Source: Zoogloeaceae bacterium (GTDB lineage: Bacteria > Pseudomonadota > Gammaproteobacteria > Burkholderiales > Rhodocyclaceae). Taken from it: DNA of 10,736 nt. The translations under genes and the position numbers were made by a program. Shown piece after piece: positions 1-7,374 of the stretch. The number at the start of each line of letters is the position of its first letter. Within the stretch, counting starts at the first letter, position 1. The stretch is taken from the NCBI GenBank assembly GCA_031273145.1, contig JAISSL010000181.1, positions 1 through 10,736 on the forward strand, read 5' to 3'. Under the pieces are notes generated by a model. That model did not search any database and was not told the DNA's origin. It worked only from the letters and a program-made list of their open reading frames with translations.

Positions 1-768
1 GGTGTCATTGACCGCAACCATCCCCGATTCCACCTGCCCCTGAAAACCGCGAAAGGTATGATCCGGGCGGCAAACCCGCTGTACCGGCATGTAAAAGCCC
101 GGTTCCTCTGCCGCGCCGCCAATCTCTACCGTTTCCAGATGAGAGAGCAGGATAGAGCCTTCATACCAGGGCATATGGGCACTCTGCCGGGTTACGTTGT
201 CGCCTTCGGTTGCGGATACCGGAATCGTGACCGTATGCGCCAGCTTCAGTTCATCCGCGAGTTGCCGGATTTCTTCCGCAATTTGGGCAAACCGTGCCTG
301 ACTGTAATTGGCCAAATCCATTTTATTGACCGCAAAGGCGAAATGGCGAATGCCCATGAGCGCGCAAATCCGGGCGTGTCGCCGGGTCTGTACCAGCACG
401 CCGCGCGTTGCGTCCACCAGAATGACCGCCAGATCGGCAAAGGACGCGCCAACCGCCATGTTGCGGGTATATTCCTCATGTCCCGGCGTATCGGCCACGA
501 TGAAGCTGCGCTTTTCGGTAGAAAAATAGCGATAGGCAACGTCAATGGTAATGCCCTGTTCCCGTTCGGCCATCAGGCCGTCCAGCAGCAGGGAATAATC
601 AATCGCCCCGCCCCGTGAACCCACCTGGCTTTCCAGCAGCAGCGCCTGTTCCTGATCGGCGTACAGGAGTTTGGAATCGTAGAGGATATGCCCGATCAGC
701 GTGGATTTGCCGTCATCCACGCTGCCGCAGGTAATGAATTTCAGGATTCCGCAATCCGCGCCGGACAT
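1..768 (-). CDS. cysN: CysN, sulfate adenylyltransferase GTPase subunit (partial, 5' end only)
   Basis: This is the GTPase subunit of ATP sulfurylase; with CysD it makes adenylylsulfate (APS) from ATP and sulfate, using GTP hydrolysis. Reading from the ATG at 768, 256 codons stay open to the window edge, so the C-terminal part is missing. Visible motifs are the P-loop GSVDDGKST (15-23), the switch I segment GITID (72-76), DTPGHEEY (93-100), and NKMD (148-151). A later stretch, FYMPVQRVCRP followed by FRGF, matches the start of the EF-Tu-like second domain. The start overlaps the cysD stop by one base (TGATG) and has AAGGA 8 nt upstream inside cysD, so translation is probably coupled. Whether the protein carries a fused APS kinase (CysNC) cannot be seen. 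The family identity is certain from the motifs. Confidence 0.97.
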   Translation of the reverse strand, partial: MSGADCGILKFITCGSVDDGKSTLIGHILYDSKLLYADQEQALLLESQVGSRGGAIDYSLLLDGLMAEREQGITIDVAYRYFSTEKRSFIVADTPGHEEYTRNMAVGASFADLAVILVDATRGVLVQTRRHARICALMGIRHFAFAVNKMDLANYSQARFAQIAEEIRQLADELKLAHTVTIPVSATEGDNVTRQSAHMPWYEGSILLSHLETVEIGGAAEEPGFYMPVQRVCRPDHTFRGFQGQVESGMVAVNDT

Positions 769-1664
769 CAAAAATATCCTTCCCGTTTGCGGCGTTCCAT
801 GCTGCCTGCCGCCTCGTTGTCAATGACCCTGCTGGTGCGCTCGCTGGTGACGGCAGCCAGGGTCTCGTGAATGACTTTATCCAGCGTATCGGCCTTCGAT
901 TCCACGCCGCCGCTCAAAGGGTAACAGCCCAGGGTGCGAAAGCGCACCATCCTGATTTCCGGCGTTTCTCCCGGCAGCAGGCGCATCCGCTCGTCATCTA
1001 CCATGATGAGGTTGCCATCCCGACACACGACCGGGCGTTCCGCCGCGAAATAGAGCGGCACGATGGGGATGTTTTCCCGGGCGATATACTGCCAGACATC
1101 CTTTTCCGTCCAGTTGGAGATGGGGAATACCCGGATGCTTTCGCCCCTGTTGATTTTGGCGTTATAGAGTTTCCACAGTTCCGGGCGCTGGTTTTTCGGA
1201 TCCCAGGCATGGCGCTCGTTGCGGAAGGAGAAAATCCGTTCCTTGGCGCGGGATTTTTCCTCATCCCGTCGCCCGCCGCCAAAGGCTGCCGTAAAGCCGC
1301 GCTGGGTCAGCGCATCCTTCAACGCCTGGGTTTTCATGAGGTCGGTATAGGCCGCGCCGTGCTCGAAGGGATTGATGCCCTGATTGATGGCCGCCTCATT
1401 GCGATGCACCAGCATGTGAATGCCCAATTCCCGCGCCCGCCGATCCCGAAAGGCAATCATCTCCCTGAACTTCCAGCCCGTATCAATGTGCAGAAAAGGG
1501 AAGGGCGGCTTTTCGGGATAAAACGCTTTCATGGCAAGATGCAGCATCACGGAAGAATCCTTGCCGATGGAATAGAGCATCACCGGGCGCTCGCATTCGG
1601 CGGCGACTTCCCGAAAAATATAGATGGCCTCGGCTTCCAGGTTGTCCAGATGGGGGAGCGCCAT
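768..1664 (-). CDS. cysD: CysD, sulfate adenylyltransferase small (PP-loop) subunit
   Basis: This is the catalytic nucleotide-binding subunit of ATP sulfurylase, 298 aa and of normal family length. It forms APS and pyrophosphate with CysN in the cytoplasm. Evidence is the PP-loop [11 protein letters not shown] (31-41), HIDTGWKF (59-66), the conserved [20 protein letters not shown] region (about 129-148), [11 protein letters not shown] (181-191), and the C-terminal RRKREGYF, all typical of CysD. The ATG lies 2 nt after the stop of the upstream unknown gene and has only a weak AAGGCG ribosome site inside that gene, so it may depend on reinitiation. Its stop overlaps the cysN start. This gene anchors the operon's function as sulfate activation. 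Confidence 0.98.
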   Translation of the reverse strand: MALPHLDNLEAEAIYIFREVAAECERPVMLYSIGKDSSVMLHLAMKAFYPEKPPFPFLHIDTGWKFREMIAFRDRRARELGIHMLVHRNEAAINQGINPFEHGAAYTDLMKTQALKDALTQRGFTAAFGGGRRDEEKSRAKERIFSFRNERHAWDPKNQRPELWKLYNAKINRGESIRVFPISNWTEKDVWQYIARENIPIVPLYFAAERPVVCRDGNLIMVDDERMRLLPGETPEIRMVRFRTLGCYPLSGGVESKADTLDKVIHETLAAVTSERTSRVIDNEAAGSMERRKREGYF

Positions 1665-1666
1665 GA

Positions 1667-2164
1667 TTACACGCCTTCGGCAAGGTCAAGGGTCAGCTCA
1701 TAGCTGGCGTGTCTATTGACCGTTTTCCCCCAGCACAACAAGGCGTCGTACAGGTCTTGCAGGATTTCCTCGCGCGAAGGCTTCAATTCTGGCGGCAATT
1801 TTCTTCTTAGACCGAGCGGATTTATTTCCTCGCCCATCAGGCCAAGCGAGATGAGCCGACGAACCACAAGAAGCGGCGCGCCGTTGCCGCCCTTGACGGA
1901 CACGTTCCTGATTTCAGCCCAAAGCCGGTGTCTATGCCACTCAAATAGCCAGCCGGTCAAGCCGGTTGGCGCATGGTCTTCATCCCGCTGTTCCGCCACC
2001 CAGATCAGGGAAATGTCTCGGGCATGATCTACGGTGCATTCGGCGGGCGTGATGTACTGGGAGCAACCGACCTGCTGCCTGATGTCCGACATCCCGTACT
2101 GTTCCCATCTTTCCCTGGGAGCGCCGTCGCCGTAGCAGGCAATTTTTTCGTTCTCGAAAGCCAT
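1667..2164 (-). CDS. Uncharacterised 165-aa protein, paralog of the neighbouring 150-aa protein
   Basis: I do not recognise this protein. It is soluble-looking, with no signal peptide or membrane segment. It begins MAFENE, has a [11 protein letters not shown] segment (44-54), an LFEWHRHR segment (73-80), and a C-terminal [20 protein letters not shown] stretch (123-142) that should form a helix. The upstream gene product shares the start (MAFVNE) and equivalents of all three segments, so the two look like an old tandem duplication. The start is well supported: AAGGAG lies 6 nt upstream. It sits 15 nt after its paralog and 2 nt before cysD, so it belongs to the operon. Four cysteines are present (10, 34, 43, 144), but no known metal motif is visible. 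A role with APS reductase or ATP sulfurylase is inferred from position only. Confidence 0.85.
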   Translation of the reverse strand: MAFENEKIACYGDGAPRERWEQYGMSDIRQQVGCSQYITPAECTVDHARDISLIWVAEQRDEDHAPTGLTGWLFEWHRHRLWAEIRNVSVKGGNGAPLLVVRRLISLGLMGEEINPLGLRRKLPPELKPSREEILQDLYDALLCWGKTVNRHASYELTLDLAEGV

Positions 2165-2179
2165 GTCATTCTCCTTAGC

Positions 2180-2632
2180 TTAAAAACTGAATGTGACAAG
2201 TGTGTTGGGGACTTGACGGTGTGCGCCTCGTAGCCCATATACAACCAATGCTTCCTTGAGTACAGAAAGCACGGTCTGCCTTGGCACGTCGAGCGTTGCA
2301 GGTATATGTTTTTCCAGCAAACTCCATTTTCTATGAAATGGAGCGTCGGAAAATGCGTCTGAGCTGCCAGCATAGTCTAGCAAGAACCTTATGCGCTGCC
2401 CCTGCCAATCCAAGATGAAAATGCTTTTCGTTGTTGGCTTCGAGCGATTACTTCGACCGACTTGCTTAATCATTTTTGCCTCTATCAGCCATAGATCGCG
2501 TTCGCGGTCTATAGTCCAAGCGTGCCGAAACCATTTAGGTGGTCTTCCTTCGCCCCACCAATTCGGGCTAAGTTCATCCAGGTCAAAACGCTGGATGTCT
2601 TCTTCTGAAACAAATTCATTCACGAAAGCCAT
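2180..2632 (-). CDS. Uncharacterised 150-aa protein, paralog of the neighbouring 165-aa protein
   Basis: I do not recognise this protein. I chose the ATG at 2632, 10 nt after the aprB-like stop. A longer reading from a TTG at 2671 would overlap aprB and lose the shared MAF-x-NE start. A GAGAG sequence 7 nt upstream can serve as ribosome site. Visible features are an acidic N-terminus, a Trp-rich patch PNWWGEGRPPKWF (23-35), WTIDRERDLWLIEA (39-52), FILDWQGQRI (72-81), and IPATLDVPRQTVLSVLKEAL (110-129). The last three segments align without gaps to the 165-aa protein. It has no signal peptide, membrane segment or cysteine. Its base composition is clearly more AT-rich than aprA or cysD, which hints at later recruitment into the operon. 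It is cotranscribed with the APS reduction and activation genes; its function is unknown. Confidence 0.82.
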   Translation of the reverse strand: MAFVNEFVSEEDIQRFDLDELSPNWWGEGRPPKWFRHAWTIDRERDLWLIEAKMIKQVGRSNRSKPTTKSIFILDWQGQRIRFLLDYAGSSDAFSDAPFHRKWSLLEKHIPATLDVPRQTVLSVLKEALVVYGLRGAHRQVPNTLVTFSF

Positions 2633-2642
2633 GTCCTTGCTC

Positions 2643-2954
2643 TCAATATTTGTTTGAATCGCGGCGATCAACCGTAAGGGTCTGGGCGGTTCCGTCCGGC
2701 CGCGTAAGCGTCCAGAAGAGCAGGGTATCCTCCTGCCGCGCGGTCATTCTGCCGCCCAGTCCTCCCATGTCTTCGCCCAGAAACAGGGCAATCGCCTCTT
2801 CGGAACATTCCTTCACGCAGGAAGCGCATCCCCAGCAGCGTTCCGGCTGCGGGATACATGCCTTTTCGTCGTCCAGCCGAATCAGCCCGCCGGGACAAAT
2901 CCCGACGCAACTGCCGCAGCCGACGCATTTTTCCCGGTCGATTTCAATGCTCAT
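2643..2954 (-). CDS. aprB: AprB-like ferredoxin subunit of APS reductase (short form)
   Basis: This is a 103-aa protein with two [4Fe-4S] cluster motifs: Cys10-Cys13-Cys16-Cys20 (CVGCGSCVGIC) and Cys40-Cys43-Cys46-Cys50 (CWGCASCVKEC). Trp41 sits directly after Cys40, as in the CWEC motif of dissimilatory AprB, where that Trp lies between the cluster and the AprA flavin. After the clusters, GGLGGRMTARQEDTLLFW resembles the AprB beta segment. The protein then stops, without the roughly 50-60 residue tail that wraps around AprA in dissimilatory enzymes. It should pass electrons to the flavin of the AprA-like partner. The ATG at 2954 overlaps the end of aprA by 11 nt and has GGGGA 6 nt upstream; longer upstream readings lie inside aprA. 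A generic ferredoxin is the alternative, but the partner gene favours AprB. Confidence 0.9.
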   Translation of the reverse strand: MSIEIDREKCVGCGSCVGICPGGLIRLDDEKACIPQPERCWGCASCVKECSEEAIALFLGEDMGGLGGRMTARQEDTLLFWTLTRPDGTAQTLTVDRRDSNKY

Positions 2955-4614
2955 AAACTTCCCCTTCCCGCACCAGCGGTCGGGTAATGATGCGGATTTC
3001 GCCGTTTTCCAGCCGGGAATTGACGTATAACGCCCATTCTGCGCTTTTTTCCGGGTAATCGGTATGCTCGGCAAAACTATGCCAGCGGGTTTCTTTCCGC
3101 GCCGCCAGATGGGCAATCACCGAGCGGCACAGGGTAAGCCGTTCCGAAAGTTCCAGAATATAGACCAGTTCTTGCATATCGGTTGCGGAAAGTTGTTCGG
3201 ATTGTTGCACAAGTTCCCGGATTTTTTCATCGGCAATCACAAGCGATTCATCCGAATAACGATAAAAGGCGCGAATTCCGCCCGCGTATTCGTCCATTGC
3301 CGCCTGCATGGCTTCTTCCAGAGCATCTACCGTCAAGGTAGGCTGCGCGATAAAATGGCTTTCCAGTTTGCGTTTTACGACTTCGATGGCATCGGCATCA
3401 GGCGCGGCTATTTCGTCGTTCATATATTTGACCGCCGCCCTGGCCGCGATTTCCCCTTCGACCAGAGCGCCGGTTACGTACTTCTGCGGGCAGCCCCCGG
3501 CTACGTCCCCCGCCGCAAAAAGTCCCCCAAGCGTGGTCTCCCGGTTTGTATCCACCCAATAGCCGCTGGCGGTATGCCCCCCCACGATATACGGCTCGGT
3601 GCCTTCAATCTCCACATTCTGTACGCTTGGCATCCGGCGACTTTCCAGCCAGCGCAAGGTCTGACCGGGCGCCATGTTGAGATAGGCTTTCAGCAAATCC
3701 TCATCCTGTTCCTTGCTAATCCCGATTGTCTGCAAATAGCAGGGGCCGCGCCCCGCCTGGGTTTCCATCACGGTTCCGTGCACCCGTTCCGAAGTGGTAA
3801 GGCCGTAGCGCTCTTCATAAACTTCGCCCAAAGCGTTTATCTGTCTTGCGCCGACTCCTTGCGCCAAGGTTCCGGTCGGCGCGATGGTATCCTTGCAGCG
3901 CAGGGCGATAAAGCGCATTTCCAGCGTGGTCATTTCCGCCCCGGCGCGAATGCCCATTGCCAGCCCCGCCCCGGTATTGAAAGGCGGATACCAGAGCTTG
4001 TGCCGGGAAAATCCCAAATGATTGGGTTGATAAAGCCCCGCCGCGCCGCCCGTGGCGCACAGCACCGCCTTCGCCGAAATGACGTACAGCACCGGCCGGT
4101 CGACCCGGATGGCGTAAGCGCCCAGAATCCGGTTGTCCTTGACGATGTAGTCGAACACATTGACCCGGTTCAGGATGCTGATATGCCCCTTGGCTTTGGC
4201 GGCTTCGGCCAGAATCGGCTTGATGTTCTCGCCATTGATCTTGACGTTGCGCCAGCCGCGCGTGACGTAGCGTCCCTGTTCATCCTTCAGGATAGTGAGA
4301 CCAAGCGCCTCCAGACTGGCGACGACGCGATTCAACCCTTCCGCCATGCTCAAAAGCAGATCGCCCCGCACAATCCCTTCGGCATCGGCGCGGGCGTAAT
4401 CCACATAATCCTGCGGCGTCTTTCCCGGCGCGATGTAGGCATTGAGCGCATTGACCCCGGCAGCCAGACAGCCGCTGCGCTTGACGTTGGCCTTTTCGGC
4501 AATCAGGACGCGGGCGTTGGAATGTTCCCGAAAAGCCCGCGCCGCCCAACAGCCCGCCGTGCCGCCGCCGATAATCAGAAAATCCGTATTCAGATAGCGC
4601 AACTGCAAATCCAT
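2944..4614 (-). CDS. aprA: AprA-like FAD subunit of adenylylsulfate reductase (assimilatory type)
   Basis: This is a 556-aa flavoprotein of the fumarate reductase/AprA superfamily. The N-terminal FAD-binding motif is FLIIGGGTAG (12-21), and a second FAD-contact region, GGLFAAGDVAGG (363-374), lies near the C-terminal side. Segments resemble the AprA active site: SGCLAAGVNALNAY (47-60, with Asn58 where AprA has its substrate Asn), MRFIALRCKD (233-242, aligning with the RFVPARFKD region that holds the APS-binding Arg), and GGHTASGYWVD (345-355, His347 like the AprA active-site His). With the AprB-like partner it should reduce APS to sulfite and AMP in the cytoplasm. Dissimilatory AprA is larger. 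Linkage to sulfate import and cysDN, without qmo or dsr genes, points to assimilation. It starts 9 nt after cysA. Fumarate reductase or L-aspartate oxidase is less likely. Confidence 0.9.
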   Translation of the reverse strand: MDLQLRYLNTDFLIIGGGTAGCWAARAFREHSNARVLIAEKANVKRSGCLAAGVNALNAYIAPGKTPQDYVDYARADAEGIVRGDLLLSMAEGLNRVVASLEALGLTILKDEQGRYVTRGWRNVKINGENIKPILAEAAKAKGHISILNRVNVFDYIVKDNRILGAYAIRVDRPVLYVISAKAVLCATGGAAGLYQPNHLGFSRHKLWYPPFNTGAGLAMGIRAGAEMTTLEMRFIALRCKDTIAPTGTLAQGVGARQINALGEVYEERYGLTTSERVHGTVMETQAGRGPCYLQTIGISKEQDEDLLKAYLNMAPGQTLRWLESRRMPSVQNVEIEGTEPYIVGGHTASGYWVDTNRETTLGGLFAAGDVAGGCPQKYVTGALVEGEIAARAAVKYMNDEIAAPDADAIEVVKRKLESHFIAQPTLTVDALEEAMQAAMDEYAGGIRAFYRYSDESLVIADEKIRELVQQSEQLSATDMQELVYILELSERLTLCRSVIAHLAARKETRWHSFAEHTDYPEKSAEWALYVNSRLENGEIRIITRPLVREGEVYEH

Positions 4615-4623
4615 CGGCCTGCC

Positions 4624-5682
4624 TTAGATGAAAAATGCAGTTTCGCCCTGAATGGAGCGGTTTTCCACCTTGAGAACGTCCCGCTCGTTGCACAGGTAGA
4701 GCCGGTAAATCAGCACGCTGACTTCTTCTCCCACGGCGAAGGCATCGCCATCCAGCGGCTGATAGGCGGTCAGCCTTTGACCGGCCAGATTTACCCGCAA
4801 TTCCAGCGTACTCCCCCGGAAGAAAATCTCATCTATCACCCCGCGTTGGGAAGCGTGGGGATAAATCTCCTTCTGCGGCTTCGTCACCCGGACGAATTCC
4901 GGGCGGAGAACCGCCCGGTCAAAGCCGGAAACCGCCTCGAACCCGTGCAGGTCGCCGTAACCGGACAGAGTGATGGATTCTCCGATAAACCCGGCCGCAA
5001 AGGGCGTTTGGGGATTCCGGTAGATGTCGACCGGGATGCCGATCTGCTCGACCCGCCCCTTGTTGGTGATGACGATTTCGTCCGCCACTTCCACCGCTTC
5101 TTCCTGATCGTGGGTGACGAAGATGCTGGTGATGCCCACCTTGTTGATGGTCTCCCGCAGCCAGGTTCGCAGTTCCTTGCGAACCTTGGCGTCAATGGCG
5201 GCAAAGGGTTCATCCAGCAGAAGCAGATGGGGATTCGGCGCCAGGGCGCGGGCGAACGCTACCCGCTGTTTCTGTCCGCCCGAAAGCTGGTGGGGACGCC
5301 GCTTTTCCAGCCCTTCCAGCCCGATCAGGCGAATCAGCTCGCTGACGCGGTTCTGGATAAACGCCTTGTCCTTTTTCTGCACGGTCAGGCCAAACGCGAT
5401 GTTGTCGAACACCGTCATGTAGCGAAAGAGGGCATAATTCTGAAAGACGAAGCCGATGCCCCTTTGGGCGGCGGGCAGGTCGTTTACCCGTTGTCCATCA
5501 ATGAAAATATCGCCGGAATCGGGCGTTTCCAGACCGGCAATCAGGCGCAGAATCGTGGTCTTTCCGCTGCCGGAAGGCCCCAGCAGGCCAATCAGCTTGC
5601 CTTTTTCAATGCCGAAACCAACGTTATCGGATGCCTGAAAGTTGCCGAACCGCTTGTTCAGGTTTTTCAGTTCTACGTACAT
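4624..5682 (-). CDS. cysA: CysA, sulfate/thiosulfate ABC transporter ATPase
   Basis: This 352-aa cytoplasmic ATPase energises sulfate import through CysT and CysW. It has Walker A GPSGSGKTT (35-43), Q-loop Gln81 in FVFQNYALF, the signature LSGGQKQR (133-140), Walker B LLLLDEP (153-159), and switch His191 in FVTHDQEEA. The remainder, about 230-352, is a TOBE-type regulatory domain (GESITLSGYGD, VLRPEFVRV). Length is close to the family norm. The start is supported by a strong AGGAGG about 10 nt upstream, inside the end of cysW, and only 2 nt separate the genes. Substrate assignment rests on strong CysA similarity and on sbp, cysT and cysW next door; molybdate or spermidine ATPases look similar in isolation. 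Confidence 0.97.
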   Translation of the reverse strand: MYVELKNLNKRFGNFQASDNVGFGIEKGKLIGLLGPSGSGKTTILRLIAGLETPDSGDIFIDGQRVNDLPAAQRGIGFVFQNYALFRYMTVFDNIAFGLTVQKKDKAFIQNRVSELIRLIGLEGLEKRRPHQLSGGQKQRVAFARALAPNPHLLLLDEPFAAIDAKVRKELRTWLRETINKVGITSIFVTHDQEEAVEVADEIVITNKGRVEQIGIPVDIYRNPQTPFAAGFIGESITLSGYGDLHGFEAVSGFDRAVLRPEFVRVTKPQKEIYPHASQRGVIDEIFFRGSTLELRVNLAGQRLTAYQPLDGDAFAVGEEVSVLIYRLYLCNERDVLKVENRSIQGETAFFI

Positions 5683-5684
5683 GG

Positions 5685-6494
5685 TCAGCTTTCCTCCTGT
5701 TTGAGTTTGTATTCCACGATGTTACGCAAAATCAGGATGACGATTGCGATGATGACCAGAATGGAGGCCACGGAAAAGGCCGCCGTCAGCCGGAATTCGT
5801 TGAACAGGATTTCCACATGCAGCGGCAGGGTATTGGTCTTGCCGCGCAGATGCCCGGATACGACCGATACCGCGCCGAATTCTCCCAGCGCGCGGGCGGT
5901 ACAGAGAATGACGCCATACATCAACCCCCATTTGATATGCGGAAAAGTCACCTTGCGGAAAATATGGAACCATCTTGCGCCCATCAGGGCGGCGGCTTCT
6001 TCTTCCTCGTTGCCCTGCGCCTGCATCAGCGGAATCAGCTCGCGGGAAACGAAAGGGAAGGTGACGAAGATGGTCGCCAGCACAATGCCCGGCACGGCAA
6101 ACACGATTTTGATGTCCCAGGCATCCAGAAACGGATACGCCCAGCCAATCCGCCCGAATACCATGATGAACACCAGACCGGCAATGATGGGCGAAATGGA
6201 AAAGGGGATGTCAATCAGGGTCGTCAATACCTGCTTGCCCCGGAACCGGAATTTGGTAATCGTCCAGGCCGCGAACAGGCCGAATCCCGTATTGACTATC
6301 AGGGTGATGGCCGTTGCCAGAAGCGTCAGGTTCAACGCCTTGATCGCGTAATCATTCGTAATGGCGTCCATGAAAGGTTCCCACCCCTGGCGCAGGGCAT
6401 AGACCAGAATCGTGACCAGCGGCAGGATGAGCATCAGCGCGATAAAGGCAACGCCAATGGCAATCAGGGTTCGCTCTACGGTTTTTGCCTGCAT
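5685..6494 (-). CDS. cysW: CysW, sulfate ABC transporter permease
   Basis: This 269-aa inner-membrane permease pairs with CysT to form the sulfate channel. About six hydrophobic segments are visible, at roughly 10-34, 55-78, 96-115, 130-150, 188-213 and 240-260. The cytoplasmic EAA loop contacting CysA is EEEEAAALMGARWFHIFRK (163-181). PFSISPIIAGLVF (97-109) and RALGEFGAVSVVSG (201-214) are typical of CysW. The start overlaps the cysT stop by one base (TAATG), so translation is likely coupled; equal amounts of the two permeases would suit a heterodimer. Confidence 0.97.
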   Translation of the reverse strand: MQAKTVERTLIAIGVAFIALMLILPLVTILVYALRQGWEPFMDAITNDYAIKALNLTLLATAITLIVNTGFGLFAAWTITKFRFRGKQVLTTLIDIPFSISPIIAGLVFIMVFGRIGWAYPFLDAWDIKIVFAVPGIVLATIFVTFPFVSRELIPLMQAQGNEEEEAAALMGARWFHIFRKVTFPHIKWGLMYGVILCTARALGEFGAVSVVSGHLRGKTNTLPLHVEILFNEFRLTAAFSVASILVIIAIVILILRNIVEYKLKQEES

Positions 6495-7360
6495 TATGTC
6501 GCCCCTCCTGCGATTCTGAGGACTTTGGCCTGCAAGATGTTGATGCCGAAGAGCACAACAAAGGCAAAGACGATCATCACGAGCGCAATGGAAGTCGCGG
6601 CCAGATAATCGAAGTTTTCCAGTTTGAGCATGATGATGAGGGGCGTGATTTGGGTTTGATAGGGAATGTTCCCCGCAATAAATACCACGCTGCCGTATTC
6701 TCCGATGGAACGGGCAAAGGCAAGGCCGAAGCCGGCCAGCGTGGCGGGCAGAATCTCCGGGAAAATAATCCGGCAGAAGATGCGTATCCGGCTTGCCCCC
6801 AGCATGGCGGCGGCTTCTTCATACTGGCCATCCAGCTTTTCCAGCACCGGCTGGATGGAGCGCACCACGAAGGGAATGCCGATAAAAATCATGGCAAGGG
6901 TAATGCCGATTTGGGTATAGGAAATCTTGATGTCAATTTTATCGAACAGGGAGCCGATCCAGCCATGCGTACCATAGAGCGTGGTGAGCGCAATGCCCGC
7001 CACGGCGGTGGGGAGCGCAAAAGGCAGTTCAATCAGGCCATCCATGATCCGCCTGCCGGGGAACCTGTAGCGGGTCAATATCCACGCCAGCAGAACCCCG
7101 AATACCACATTGACGGTGGTCGCAATGAGCGCGCAGGTAAAGCTGACCCGGTAGGTTGCCACGGTCTGCGAATCGGTTATCACCCGCCAGAAATCGGCGA
7201 GGGAATAATTTTTCAGGATGAGCAGGACGGAAGCCAGGGGAATGAGCACGATCAGGCTCAACAGGGTAAGCGTTACGCCCATCGAAAGCCCGAAGCCCGG
7301 TATGACGCTGTTTTTGCGCCGCCAGGGCTTTGGCAGGGTCAGGGTTGCGAACGCGCTCAT
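6494..7360 (-). CDS. cysT: CysT (CysU), sulfate ABC transporter permease
   Basis: This is the other half of the sulfate channel in the inner membrane, 288 aa. It has about six hydrophobic segments (roughly 26-50, 72-96, 112-132, 148-166, 200-225, 253-279). The EAA loop is YEEAAAMLGASRIRIF (180-195). LPFALPTAVAGIALT (112-126) and ARSIGEYGSVVFIAGN are hallmarks of CysT as distinct from CysW. It begins 14 nt after the sbp stop; a purine-rich AAAAGGGA directly before the ATG with GGA further upstream gives only a modest ribosome site. Confidence 0.97.
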   Translation of the reverse strand: MSAFATLTLPKPWRRKNSVIPGFGLSMGVTLTLLSLIVLIPLASVLLILKNYSLADFWRVITDSQTVATYRVSFTCALIATTVNVVFGVLLAWILTRYRFPGRRIMDGLIELPFALPTAVAGIALTTLYGTHGWIGSLFDKIDIKISYTQIGITLAMIFIGIPFVVRSIQPVLEKLDGQYEEAAAMLGASRIRIFCRIIFPEILPATLAGFGLAFARSIGEYGSVVFIAGNIPYQTQITPLIIMLKLENFDYLAATSIALVMIVFAFVVLFGINILQAKVLRIAGGAT

Positions 7361-7374
7361 TCCCTTTTCCGTCC

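Noticed and set aside
2322..2343. Hairpin CTCCATTT/AAATGGAG inside the 150-aa gene as an internal terminator
   Set aside because: It lies in mid-coding sequence, is AT-rich, and lacks a T-run in the transcribed direction. Chance is the simpler reading.
2633..2671. Longer start (TTG at 2671) for the 150-aa gene
   Set aside because: It overlaps aprB by 29 bases and uses a rarer start codon, while the ATG at 2632 restores the MAF-x-NE start shared with the paralog.
3064..6351. A 1095-codon open frame on the plus strand opposite aprA, cysA and cysW
   Set aside because: It is the antisense shadow of GC-rich conserved genes. Its translation resembles no protein family, and the minus strand carries complete motif sets for all three enzymes.
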